Shown in pieces: positions 7,957 through 17,148 of a DNA stretch of 24,512 nucleotides. The translations under genes were made by a program, and so were the position numbers. Each line of letters starts with the position of its first letter. Positions within the stretch are counted from its first letter, which is position 1. The notes under the pieces were generated by a model. It ran no database searches. It was not told the DNA's origin and worked only from the letters and a program-made list of their open reading frames with translations. Source of the DNA: Albidovulum sp. (GTDB lineage: Bacteria; Pseudomonadota; Alphaproteobacteria; Rhodobacterales; Rhodobacteraceae); assembly GCA_030837785.1 (NCBI GenBank), contig JAUQYA010000119.1:1-24512 (forward strand), in the 5' to 3' direction.

Positions 7957-7960
<4 letters not shown>
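6749..7960 (-). CDS. glycosyltransferase family 4-like (group 1)
   Basis: 403 residues. The N-terminal Rossmann domain starts MKILFVHQNFPGQF, a hallmark of one GT4-like subfamily, with a glycine-rich FGHGGWGE segment (91-98). The C-terminal domain has IHDGID (182-187), the LEPYRGYHIFMRALP helix (221-235) and SLLEAMSAGG with the donor-binding Glu319. The usual first Glu of the EX7E motif is replaced by Phe311, as I recall for this subfamily. It probably transfers an activated sugar to an unknown acceptor at the cytoplasmic face of the membrane. Its ATG overlaps the yejF stop (ATGA, 7957-7960), so it is translated with the peptide importer. That partnership is unusual, and the link between the two functions is unknown. 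Confidence 0.88.
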
Positions 7961-9554
<1,594 letters not shown>

Positions 9555-9558
<4 letters not shown>

Positions 9559-10658
9559 CGGAAGGTCTTTCGCGGGTCGAAGGCGTCGCGCACCCCCTCG
9601 AAGATGAAGACCAGAAGCGAGAGCATGATGGCGAAGGTGAAGAAGGCGGAAAATCCCAGCCACGGCGCCTGGAGGTTCGACTTGCCCTGAAGCGCAAGCT
9701 CGCCCAGCGACGGCAGGTTCGACGGCAACCCGTAGCCGAGATAGTCGAGTGCCGCGAGCCCGCCGATGGCGCCGGTCACGATGAACGGCAGGAAGGTCAG
9801 CGTCGCCACCATCGCGTTGGGCAGGATGTGGCGGAACATGATCACCCGGTCGGAAACGCCGAGCGCGCGGGCCGCCCGCACGTATTCGAAGTTGCGTGCC
9901 CGCAGGAACTCGGCGCGCACCACGCCCACGAGCGCGGGCCAGCCGAACAGGATGGTGACGAAGACCAGAAGCCAGAAGCTCCGCCCGAGGATGGCGAAGA
10001 GGATGATGATGACGTAAAGCCCCGGCGTGGAACCCCAGATTTCCAGGAGCCGCTGAAAGACCAGGTCGACCTTGCCGCCGAAATAGCCCTGCACCGCGCC
10101 GGCGGCGACGCCGACCAGGCTGGAGATCGTGGTCACGATCAGGGTGAAGACGATCGACAGGCGGAAGCCGTAGATGATCCGCGCCAGCACGTCGCGCGCG
10201 GTGTCGTCGGTGCCAAGCCAATGGCTGCGGTCAGGGGCCGAGGGCGCGGGACCGACGTTGTTGACGGTATTGTAGCTGTAGGGGATCGGCGGCCAGAGCA
10301 TCCAGCCCTTCGCCACCGCCTCGCCGGCGAATTCGCCGTCGGCGGCATCCGCCACCACCCCCTCGGGGTCGTCCCAGCAATCCTGCACCCCGCCGGTCTT
10401 GATCAGGCACTGCACCGCCGGGTCGCGATAGATCGCCTCGGTCCTGAAATCGCCGCCGAAGGCGGTTTCCGGGTAGAAGCGGAACACCGGCGCATAAAGC
10501 CCGCCCCGGTAGCTGACGAGGATCGGCTTGTCGTTGGCGATGAGTTCGGCGCAAAGCGACAGCACGAACAGCACGAGGAAGATCCACAGCGACCAGAAGG
10601 CGCGGCGGTTGGCCTTGAAGTTGCGCCAGCGGCGCTGGTTGAGCGGCGACAGCGCCAT
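9555..10658 (-). CDS. yejE: peptide ABC transporter permease (DppC-type)
   Basis: 367 residues from the ATG at 10658. One N-terminal helix (about 20-40) precedes a long periplasmic loop (about 42-160) that includes YSYNTVNNVGPAPSAPDRSHWLGTDD in parts, typical of YejE. About five further helices follow. The EAA cytoplasmic loop (YVRAARALGVSDRVIMFRHILPNA region, 259-283) contacts the ATPase. The start overlaps the yejB stop by one base (TGATG) and the stop overlaps yejF, so it is fully embedded in the operon. It forms the membrane channel with YejB. Confidence 0.94.
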
Positions 10659-11743
10659 CAGCCAGCCCGCTTCTCGAAGTCGATCCGGGGATCGACGAGA
10701 ACATAGGTCAGGTCGCTGACAAGCCCGATCAGCAGCCCCATCAGCCCGAAGACATAGAGCGTGCCGAACACCACCGGATAATCCCGCGCCACCGCCGCCT
10801 CGTAGCCAAGCCGGCCGAGCCCGTCGAGCGAGAAGATCGTCTCGATCAGAAGACTGCCGCCGAACAGGACGGCAAGGAACAACCCCGGAAAGCCGGCGAT
10901 GACGATCAGCATGGCATTGCGGAAGACATGGCCGTAAAGCACCCGGCCCTCGCTCAGCCCCTTGGCCTTGGCGGTCAGCACATACTGCTTGTTGATCTCG
11001 TCGAGGAAGCTGTTCTTGGTCAAGAGCGTCAGCGTGGCGAAGCTCGAGATGGTGGAGGCGATCACGGGCAGGGTGATGTGCCAGAGGTAGTCGACGGCCT
11101 TCCCCCAGAGGCTCAGCTCCTCCCAGTTGTCGGACACGAGCCCGCGCAGCGGGAAGATGCGCCAGTAGCTGCCGCCGGCGAAAAGCACGATCAGCAGCAC
11201 CGCGAACAGAAAGCCGGGGATCGCATAGGCGACGATGATCGCGCCGGAGGTCCAGGTGTCGAACCGCGACCCGTCCCTGACCGCCTTTCGGATGCCGAGC
11301 GGGATCGAGATCAGATAGGCGAGAAGCGTCGACCACAGGCCGAGCGTGATCGACACCGGCATCTTCTCGATCACCAGGTCGACGACCGAGATGGAGCGGA
11401 AATAGCTCTCGCCGAAGTCGAAGCGCAGGTAGTTGCCGATCATCTCGACGAAGCGCTGCCAGGCCGGCTTGTCGAAGCCGAACTGCTTTTCCAGACTGGC
11501 GATGAACTCCGGCGGCAGACCGCGGGCGCCGGCATAGCGCTCGTCGCCCCCCACCTGCTGCTCCGCCCCGGCGTCGCCGCCGCCGGCGATGTTCTTGAAG
11601 ACGTCGCCCTCGCCCTCGATCCGCGCCAGGATCTGCTCGATCGGCCCGCCGGGGACGAACTGGGTCAGCGTGAAGTTGATCAGCATGATCCCGAACAGCG
11701 TCGGAATCATCAGAAGCAATCGTCTGAGGATATAGGCGCCCAT
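10658..11743 (-). CDS. yejB: peptide ABC transporter permease (DppB-type)
   Basis: 361 residues from the ATG at 11743 (MGAYILRRLLLMIPTLFGIM), the standard DppB/OppB N-terminal helix; the frame extends upstream into yejA, which I reject. A periplasmic insertion at about 34-115, Gly/Glu-rich with GEGDVFKNIAGGG, is characteristic of YejB rather than plain DppB. The EAA loop lies at about 254-276 (YVLTAKAKGLSEGRVLYGHV). It lies 40 nt after yejA, and there is only a weak ribosome site, so translation may depend partly on upstream ribosomes. Confidence 0.94.
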   Translation of the reverse strand: MGAYILRRLLLMIPTLFGIMLINFTLTQFVPGGPIEQILARIEGEGDVFKNIAGGGDAGAEQQVGGDERYAGARGLPPEFIASLEKQFGFDKPAWQRFVEMIGNYLRFDFGESYFRSISVVDLVIEKMPVSITLGLWSTLLAYLISIPLGIRKAVRDGSRFDTWTSGAIIVAYAIPGFLFAVLLIVLFAGGSYWRIFPLRGLVSDNWEELSLWGKAVDYLWHITLPVIASTISSFATLTLLTKNSFLDEINKQYVLTAKAKGLSEGRVLYGHVFRNAMLIVIAGFPGLFLAVLFGGSLLIETIFSLDGLGRLGYEAAVARDYPVVFGTLYVFGLMGLLIGLVSDLTYVLVDPRIDFEKRAG

Positions 11744-11783
11744 CGGCCCGCTGCCTGCCCCGCTCGTTCCCTGCCGGCGCGGC

Positions 11784-13688
11784 TCAGTCGACCGCGCCCG
11801 CCGCCTTGAGTGCGGCGGCTCTGTCGGCGTTGTACCACCAGAAGTCCAGTTCGCCCAGCGCATAGGGCGGCATCGCCTTGGGGTGTTCGTACATGTCGTA
11901 ATAGGCGACGGTGTGCTTGTCCTTGAACCACTGCGGCACCCAGAACCGGTAGGCGCGCAGCACCCGGTCGAGCGCGCGCACCGCCGTCTTCAGCTCCTCG
12001 CGCGACTTCGCCGCCTCGATGACGCCGATCAGCCGGTCCACCGCCTCGCTCTTCAGGCCCATCAGGTTGAACACGTCGTCCACGGACTTCGAGCCGAAGG
12101 TCTGCTGCAACTCCGACCCCGGAGTCAGGCTGCCGCCGAGATGGCCGGTGACGATGTCGAAGTCGTGGGCGCGGGTGCGGTTGGTCATCTGCGCGTCGTC
12201 GACCCGGCTCATCACCGCGTCGACGCCCAGCGCGCGCAGGTTCTCGATATAGGGGTTGAAGACGCGGTCGAAGGTCTGGCTGTCGTTCAGCATCTCGACC
12301 TTCAGGGTCTCGCCCTTGGCGTTGCGCCGCATCCCGTCGCTGCCCACCGGCCAGCCCGCCTCGTCCAGAAGCGCGGCCGCCTTGCGCAGGTTCTTGCGGT
12401 CGAGCTGCCGCTCGCCCGAGCCGGGCGCCATCACCGGCTCCTGGTCCAGGACGCCGGGCGGCAGCAGGTCCGCCATCGGCTCCAGTAGCGCCAGCTCCTC
12501 CGCCGACGGCAGGCCGGTGGCCGCCATATCGCTGTTTTCCCAGAAGGAATTGATCCGCGCATAGAGGCCGTAGAAAAGCGAGGCGTTCGACCATTCGAAG
12601 TTGAACATCAGCCCCAGCGCCTCGCGCACCCGCGGGTCCTGGAACCTCTCGCGGCGCAGATTGATGACGAAGGCCTGCCCCGAGGCGATGTTGCCGTCGT
12701 GCAGTTCCGCCTTCTTCACCCAGCCGTTCTTCAGGGCCGGAAAATCGTAGCGCGTCGCCCAGATCAGCGAGGACGCCTCGTTGCGGAAGGTGTAGGCGCC
12801 GCCCTTGAACCCCTCGAAGGCGGCGTCGTAGTCGCCGAAATACTCGATGCGGATGCGGTCGAAATTGTGCCGCCCGCGGTTCAGCGCCAGATCCTTGCCC
12901 CAGTAGTCGGGATTGCGGCGGTAGATCACCCGCGCGCCGACGTCCATGCTGTCGAAGACGTAAGGACCCGAGCCGAGGAACGGCTCGAGCGAAGTCGCCT
13001 CCAGGTCGCGCTTCTTCGCCTCGAAGTCGGCCTTCGAAAAGACCGGCAGCCCGCCCATCGCCTGGATCAGGTCGCGCTTGGGGAAATCGGGCTTGAAGCT
13101 GAAGCGGATCTCCTTCGGCCCCAGCACCTCGGCCTTCTCCACCTGCTGCGCGATCACCGCGCGGAAGCTCGACAGCCCCTTGTCGCGCAGCGTCTCGTAG
13201 GAAAACAGCACGTCGTCGGCGGTCACCGGGCTGCCGTCGGAAAACACCGCCTCGGGGCGAAGGCGGAAGATCACCCAGGACCGGTCCTCGGGGTATTCGA
13301 TGGTCTCGCACAAGAGGCAATAGGCCGCGTCCACCTCGTCGGCGGTGCCCTCCATCAGGCTTTCGAGCATGATCGTCGCCAGCGCCGCCGCACGGCCCTT
13401 GACCGTGTAGGGGTTCATCGAATCGAACCCGCCCGAGGTCCATTCCGAAATCTCGCCGCCCCTGGGCGCATCGGGGTTGACGTAGTCGAGATGGGCAAAG
13501 CCGGCCGGATACTTCAGGTCGCCGAAGGTCGAGATGCCGTGCGAAATGGTCGTGCCGTCGGCGGCCCGCGCGCCGAGCGCCGCCCCGAGCCACAGGCAGA
13601 CCGTCAGGCCGAAGGCGAGCGCGAGCGACCCTGCCGGGCGGATCGCCGCCGCGCGGGCCACGGTCGGATGCGGTCTCTGTCGTGCCAT
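11784..13688 (-). CDS. yejA: peptide ABC transporter periplasmic binding protein
   Basis: 634 residues from the ATG at 13688, preceded by an excellent AAGGAG site; the longer in-frame start at 13967 lies inside the cytochrome gene and is rejected. The signal peptide has basic residues (2-18), a hydrophobic core (about 20-40) and an AxA site (A40-R-A42, cleavage before ADG). The mature part is a cluster C solute-binding protein, with the early SISTFGDLKYP-like segment (GISTFGDLKYPAGF) typical of YejA. The family takes up peptides and peptide-like compounds; in E. coli and Sinorhizobium YejABEF imports microcin C-type or antimicrobial peptides. It is the first gene of the operon. Confidence 0.94.
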   Translation of the reverse strand: MARQRPHPTVARAAAIRPAGSLALAFGLTVCLWLGAALGARAADGTTISHGISTFGDLKYPAGFAHLDYVNPDAPRGGEISEWTSGGFDSMNPYTVKGRAAALATIMLESLMEGTADEVDAAYCLLCETIEYPEDRSWVIFRLRPEAVFSDGSPVTADDVLFSYETLRDKGLSSFRAVIAQQVEKAEVLGPKEIRFSFKPDFPKRDLIQAMGGLPVFSKADFEAKKRDLEATSLEPFLGSGPYVFDSMDVGARVIYRRNPDYWGKDLALNRGRHNFDRIRIEYFGDYDAAFEGFKGGAYTFRNEASSLIWATRYDFPALKNGWVKKAELHDGNIASGQAFVINLRRERFQDPRVREALGLMFNFEWSNASLFYGLYARINSFWENSDMAATGLPSAEELALLEPMADLLPPGVLDQEPVMAPGSGERQLDRKNLRKAAALLDEAGWPVGSDGMRRNAKGETLKVEMLNDSQTFDRVFNPYIENLRALGVDAVMSRVDDAQMTNRTRAHDFDIVTGHLGGSLTPGSELQQTFGSKSVDDVFNLMGLKSEAVDRLIGVIEAAKSREELKTAVRALDRVLRAYRFWVPQWFKDKHTVAYYDMYEHPKAMPPYALGELDFWWYNADRAAALKAAGAVD

Positions 13689-13726
13689 TGCCCTCTCCTT
13701 CGCGATGCGCGGGTCGCGCCCCGCCG

Positions 13727-13756
13727 AAGCTAGAACGGGCCGGGGCCGGGCTTCAA
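13727..13756 (-). promoter_or_regulatory. possible sigma70-type promoter of the yej operon
   Basis: On the minus strand TTGAAG (13756-13751) and TAGCTT (13732-13727) are 18 bases apart, giving a start near 13720 and a leader of about 30 nt with the strong ribosome site. Each hexamer matches only part of the consensus, so this is a candidate. Confidence 0.35.
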
Positions 13757-13830
13757 GTTGCGAATATGTGAGAAACCGCGCGACTGCGTGATTGCCGCCG
13801 CGCCCCGGGACGAAGGGGGGCGAACGGAAA

Positions 13831-13852
13831 GGGCCGCCCCCGGGGGCGGCCC
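13831..13852 (-). terminator. perfect 22-base palindrome beyond the cytochrome cy gene
   Basis: GGGCCGCCCCC is followed directly by its complement GGGGGCGGCCC, giving an 11-base inverted repeat with no spacer. On the minus strand it is followed by TTTCCGTT, a short U-rich stretch. It lies 47 bases after the cytochrome stop and is the likely terminator. Confidence 0.55.
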
Positions 13853-13881
13853 GTCTTGCGGCCCGTCCTGCGGCCCGTCCT
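13846..13881. repeat. three tandem copies of a 12-bp unit
   Basis: The unit GCGGCCCGTC(T/C)T occurs at 13846, 13858 and 13870, nearly identical, between the palindrome and the cytochrome cy stop. Its first copy overlaps the right arm of the palindrome. It is non-coding as far as I can tell. Confidence 0.8.
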
Positions 13882-13899
13882 GCGCGTATTCCTGGCCCC

Positions 13900-14451
13900 T
13901 CAGCCGCCCAGCGACTGGAGATAGGCGATGACGTTGGCGCGATCCTCGACCTTCGCAAGGCCCGCAAAGGACATCTTGGTGCCCGGAACCACGCCCTTGG
14001 GGTTGGTCAGGAACGCCTCCAGCGCCTCCGGCGTCCAGTCGCCGCCATGCGCCTTCATCCCGTCGGAATAGCTGAAATCCGCAATCGAGGCGACCGGCCG
14101 GCCGACCACGCCGTTCAGGTGCGGCCCGGTGGCATTGGCACCGTCGACCTTGTGGCAGGCCTTGCACTTGCCGAAGACCTTCTCGCCCGCCGCAGCATCG
14201 GCCGAGGCCAGAAGCGTGGCGAAGTCCGGGCCTTCCTCGGCCGCCCCGGCGCCGTCGGTGGCCGCCTCGCCGCCCGCCTCGCCGCCCGCCTCGCCGGTGT
14301 CGACCGAATAGGCCTGCGCGGCCTCCTCGCCGCCGTGGCTGGCCGGCGCGGTGGTATAAAGACCCTCTGCGGCCAGTTTGCCCAGAAGGAAGATCAGGAA
14401 CGCCCCGCACAGCGCGCCGCCGGCCTTGGTTATCGTCATCGTGTCGAACAT
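13900..14451 (-). CDS. cycY: membrane-anchored cytochrome c (cytochrome cy / c552 type)
   Basis: 183 residues. An uncleaved N-terminal anchor (about 10-28) is followed by a long Ala/Gly/Glu-rich linker (32-75) and a class I cytochrome c domain. The heme motif is C96-K-A-C99-H100, and Met160 in PGTKMSF is the second iron ligand. In Rhodobacter capsulatus and Paracoccus such proteins carry electrons from the bc1 complex to terminal oxidases (cbb3 or aa3) or the photosynthetic reaction centre while tethered to the membrane. The linker holds three GEAG/GEAA repeats encoded by near-perfect 12-bp repeats. The start has an AGGGG site; Met5 is an alternative. It diverges from pheA over 123 bp. Confidence 0.92.
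   Translation of the reverse strand: MFDTMTITKAGGALCGAFLIFLLGKLAAEGLYTTAPASHGGEEAAQAYSVDTGEAGGEAGGEAATDGAGAAEEGPDFATLLASADAAAGEKVFGKCKACHKVDGANATGPHLNGVVGRPVASIADFSYSDGMKAHGGDWTPEALEAFLTNPKGVVPGTKMSFAGLAKVEDRANVIAYLQSLGG
14269..14304. repeat. 12-bp tandem repeats in the cytochrome cy linker
   Basis: About three near-identical units of GCCTCGCCGCCC encode the Gly-Glu-Ala-Gly repeats of the linker (residues about 53-64). Copy-number change would lengthen or shorten the tether in steps of four residues without breaking the frame. Confidence 0.7.
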
Positions 14452-14486
14452 GTCGCGCCCCTGTCCCTGGCAAACCTTTGCGGCCG

Positions 14487-14516
14487 TATCTACCCGCTTC
14501 CCCCCGCGGGTTTCAA
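14487..14516 (-). promoter_or_regulatory. likely promoter of the cytochrome cy gene
   Basis: TTGAAA (minus strand, 14516-14511) matches the -35 consensus at 5 of 6 bases. TAGATA (14492-14487) follows after 18 bases, giving a start near 14480 and a short leader. Confidence 0.45.
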
Positions 14517-14518
14517 GG

Positions 14519-14524
14519 TATAGT
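14519..14524 (+). promoter_or_regulatory. likely -10 element of pheA
   Basis: TATAGT matches TATAAT at 5 of 6 bases. No good -35 is seen 16-18 bases upstream. Transcription would start near 14531, leaving about 44 bases of leader with the GAGGAG ribosome site. It lies 2 bases from the -35 of the divergent cytochrome promoter. Confidence 0.4.
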
Positions 14525-14574
14525 TAGCGCGGGCGCAACGCCCCTTTCGCGGGCTGTCGTCGAGGAGCCACCCC

Positions 14575-15408
14575 ATGCCAGGACGCATCGCCTTTCAGGG
14601 AGAGCGCGGCGCCTATTCGCACCAGGCCTGCCTCGATGCCCGTCCCGGCATGGACCCGCTGCCCTGCCGCACCTTCGAGGACGTGATCGCGGCGGTCAGG
14701 ACCGGGGCGGCCGACCTCGCCATGCTGCCGGTCGAGAACACGACCTACGGAAGGGTGGCCGACATCCACCGGCTCTTGCCGGAATCCGGCCTCTACATCG
14801 TCGACGAGGCCTTCGTCCGCGTCCACATCAGCCTGATGGCACTGCCCGGCGTCCAGATCGAGGAGATCGAGACGGTGCGCGCCCATCTCGTGCTGATCCC
14901 GCAATGCGCGGGCTTCCTCGCCCGCTACGGCATCCGCGGCGAGGCGGCGGCCGACAGCGCCGGGGCGGCGGCCGACCTCGCCGCCACCGGCGAGCGCAGG
15001 GTGGGGGTTCTCGCCTCCGACCTCGCGGCGGAAATCCACGGGCTCCACATCCTCGCCCGCCACATCGAGGACCACGCCCACAACACCACGCGCTTTCTCA
15101 TCATGGCGCGCGAACCCGACTATTCCCGCCGCGGCCGGTCGCGGATGATGACGACCTTCGTGTTCCAGGTCCGCAACATCCCGGCCGCGCTCTACAAGGC
15201 GATGGGCGGCTTCGCCACCAACGGCGTCAACATGACCAAGCTCGAAAGCTACATGGTCGACGGCTCGTTCTCGGCGACCCAGTTCTACGCCGACATCGAG
15301 GGCCATCCCGACGATGCCAACGTCCGCCTCGCGCTCGAGGAGCTGGACTATTTCACCTCGGCAATGTCGATCCTCGGGGTCTACCCGGCCGACCCGTCGC
15401 GGCACTGA
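14575..15408 (+). CDS. pheA: prephenate dehydratase (monofunctional, with ACT domain)
   Basis: 277 residues, with GAGGAG upstream of the ATG. The enzyme turns prephenate into phenylpyruvate, the phenylalanine branch of aromatic synthesis. The catalytic domain (1-180) shows GERGAYSHQA (9-18), LPVENTTYG (51-59) and the TRF motif (172-174) that holds the catalytic threonine. The ACT domain (about 194-270) has NIPAALYKAM (201-210) and ESYM (224-227), equivalents of the GALV and ESRP motifs that bind phenylalanine for feedback inhibition. No chorismate mutase domain is fused. It converges on the SRPBCC gene with only 13 bases between stops. Confidence 0.95.
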   Translation: MPGRIAFQGERGAYSHQACLDARPGMDPLPCRTFEDVIAAVRTGAADLAMLPVENTTYGRVADIHRLLPESGLYIVDEAFVRVHISLMALPGVQIEEIETVRAHLVLIPQCAGFLARYGIRGEAAADSAGAAADLAATGERRVGVLASDLAAEIHGLHILARHIEDHAHNTTRFLIMAREPDYSRRGRSRMMTTFVFQVRNIPAALYKAMGGFATNGVNMTKLESYMVDGSFSATQFYADIEGHPDDANVRLALEELDYFTSAMSILGVYPADPSRH

Positions 15409-15425
15409 CGGGCCGTCCCGGTCAG
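15405..15425. terminator. hairpin holding both stop codons of convergent pheA and SRPBCC genes
   Basis: CTGAC (15405-15409) pairs with GTCAG (15421-15425); inside, GGG pairs with CCC around CCGT with one bulged G. The pheA TGA is in one arm and the stop of the opposite gene in the other. There is no T-run. Confidence 0.5.
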
Positions 15426-15895
15426 CCGCTCCGCCGCTGCGCCTCGCGCAACTCGACCTGCGCCGCGAAGCGCTGCACCCGCTCCTCGAAGCGGCGGACA
15501 TGGGCGCCGCGGTTGAGCCGCGCCGCCTGCACCATGAGCCGCGCCGCGATCGTCAGCGGCCTGATCTCGAGCTGCACCGCAAGCCGGGTGCGGCCGCGCG
15601 ACAGCGCGACGAGGTTCAGCGTCATCGCGCCCCCGAAGCCGCTGCCGTCGATCCGGCAGACCAGCCCGTTCGGCGGGTCGAAGTGATCGAGCGTGCACAC
15701 GAGCCGCCGCATCCGCCCGCGGACCGGAAAGCGGACGCTCCAGGCGGTGCCGGCTCCGGGCGGGGCGGTCAGGTCGGCACGCGCGACCTCGGCGCCGCGC
15801 CTCAGCGCCGCGCGTTCGAAGGCGGCGAAATCCGACGCGGCGGCAAAGACCGTGCCGGCCGGCGCCTCGATGTCCTCGCGCGTGGAAAACTTCAC
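15422..15895 (-). CDS. SRPBCC (START/Bet v1-like) domain protein
   Basis: 157 residues from the GTG at 15895 (VKFSTREDIEAPAGTVF), preceded by GGGGA. The start of the fold (beta strand then an IEAP..VFA..SDFAAFE helix) and the later strands fit SRPBCC proteins, which bind lipids or other hydrophobic ligands in a deep cavity; the ligand here cannot be told. The C-terminal helix is long and basic. The frame is open up to 15997, but that stretch is made of 15-bp repeats and overlaps nudC, so I prefer the GTG. It follows nudC by 82 bases on the same strand. Confidence 0.75.
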   Translation of the reverse strand: MKFSTREDIEAPAGTVFAAASDFAAFERAALRRGAEVARADLTAPPGAGTAWSVRFPVRGRMRRLVCTLDHFDPPNGLVCRIDGSGFGGAMTLNLVALSRGRTRLAVQLEIRPLTIAARLMVQAARLNRGAHVRRFEERVQRFAAQVELREAQRRSG

Positions 15896-15904
15896 GCCAT
15901 GTCC

Positions 15905-15964
15905 CCGTCCGATCCCCGCCCGTCCGATCCGCGCCCGTCCGATCCGCGCCTGTCCGGGCCGTGC
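15905..15964. repeat. 15-bp tandem repeat, four units, between nudC and the SRPBCC gene
   Basis: The unit CCGTCCGATCCGCGC starts at 15905, 15920, 15935 and 15950. The second and third copies are identical, the first differs at one base and the fourth is degraded. It spans most of the gap just upstream of the SRPBCC start codon. Confidence 0.85.
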
Positions 15965-15977
15965 CGGAATCCTGACC

Positions 15978-16934
15978 TCAATCCAGCCGGTCCGCAACCC
16001 AGTTGGTCAGCAGGAAGCCCGCGATCGCGCCGTTCCGGGGCCGCCGGATCCGCGGGTGCGTCCCGGCCAGCGCGGCGGCCATCTCGGCCCGCGTGACCCA
16101 GAGCGCGTCCTCCAGCTCGACCGGGTCGAGGGTGATCGCCTCGCTCAGCGCCGCGCCGTGACAGCCGATCATCAGCGAGGACGGATAGGGCCAGGGCTGG
16201 CTCGCCAGGTAGCGCACCGGCCCGACCTCGATGCCGGTTTCCTCGGCCACCTCGCGGCGCACCGCGGTCTCCGGCGTCTCGCCCGGCTCGACGAATCCGG
16301 CAAGGCAGGAATACATCCCCTCCGGCCAGCCGGGCGAGCGGCCGAGAAGCGTGCGGTCGCCGCGGGTGACGACCATGATCACCACCGGATCGGTGCGGGG
16401 GAAATGGCTCGCGCCGCAATCCGGGCAGCGGCGCTGCCAGCCGGCCTCTGCCACCCTGGACGGGGCGCCGCAGGCCGAGCAGAACCGGTGGCTCCGGTGC
16501 CAGCCGAGCAGCGCCTTGGCGGTCGCCGCAAGTTCGGCGTCGCGCCGGCCGAGTGCGGCCATGACGCCGCGAAGTTCGGCAAAGCGGTGATCGCCGGGCA
16601 GCGCGGGATGACGCTGTTCGGTCGGGTCGAAGAAAACCCCCGCCTCCGGCAGCGTCTCCGGCGCCGGCTCCCAGGCCGAGATGTCGGCCGCGAACCGCGC
16701 CACGCCGTCGTCGAGCCCGAGAAAGACCGGCGCCTCCCCGGCCGCGGCCAGCACCGGGTGGCCGGAGGCGAGCCAGCCCGCCGCCTCGCCCGCCAGAAGC
16801 GGCTTGCCGCGCCAGAACGGCAGCACCCGGCCGCCGTCCTCCAGAAGCCGCGCCAGATCCTCCGGCCGTCGCCTGAGTCCCGCCGCCCGGTCCAGCCCCG
16901 AGCCCCCGAACGTCACCGTTTCCGCGATCCGCAT
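15978..16934 (-). CDS. nudC: NAD(H) pyrophosphatase / NAD-RNA decapping Nudix hydrolase
   Basis: 318 residues from the ATG at 16934, with GGAGG upstream; the in-frame start at 17036 lacks conserved residues. An N-terminal NUDIX-like domain (about 35-145) is followed by a zinc ribbon (C152-x2-C155...C170-x2-C173), then the Nudix box G213-x5-E-x7-R-E-x2-E-E-x-G and the NudC-specific SQPWPYP motif (245-251), which distinguishes NAD-specific enzymes. The family cleaves NADH and NAD at the pyrophosphate and removes NAD caps from RNA. All catalytic and zinc residues are present. It diverges from cpdB over about 214 bases. Confidence 0.95.
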   Translation of the reverse strand: MRIAETVTFGGSGLDRAAGLRRRPEDLARLLEDGGRVLPFWRGKPLLAGEAAGWLASGHPVLAAAGEAPVFLGLDDGVARFAADISAWEPAPETLPEAGVFFDPTEQRHPALPGDHRFAELRGVMAALGRRDAELAATAKALLGWHRSHRFCSACGAPSRVAEAGWQRRCPDCGASHFPRTDPVVIMVVTRGDRTLLGRSPGWPEGMYSCLAGFVEPGETPETAVRREVAEETGIEVGPVRYLASQPWPYPSSLMIGCHGAALSEAITLDPVELEDALWVTRAEMAAALAGTHPRIRRPRNGAIAGFLLTNWVADRLD

Positions 16935-17040
16935 GGCATCCTCCGTCAGCAGAGATGTGGCACGGGGCGGCGGCGGTTGCAAACTGGTGGACAACGCGGT
17001 CGATCCGTGTCGATTGCACAACCTTGAGGAGATCAAGACG

Positions 17041-17073
17041 ATGGAAACTCACCGTTTACTGGAATTCCCCTGA
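17041..17073 (+). other. 10-codon ORF with a good ribosome site upstream of cpdB
   Basis: ATG at 17041 opens a frame for METHRLLEFP and stops with TGA at 17071-17073. GAGGAG lies about 9 bases upstream (17026-17031). It ends 75 bases before the cpdB start. It could be a leader peptide, a remnant or chance; no attenuator hairpin is evident to me. Confidence 0.25.
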
Positions 17074-17148
17074 CTCCGCCGTTACCGTCGCGCCGATGGC
17101 ATGCTGCGCCGCCACGACCACCGGAATCCGGCCCGAAATGGGGGCATC

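Noticed and set aside
15896..15997. N-terminal extension of the SRPBCC protein to 15997
   Set aside because: The stretch is a 15-bp repeat that also overlaps the end of nudC; the GTG at 15895 has its own ribosome site and starts at the fold.
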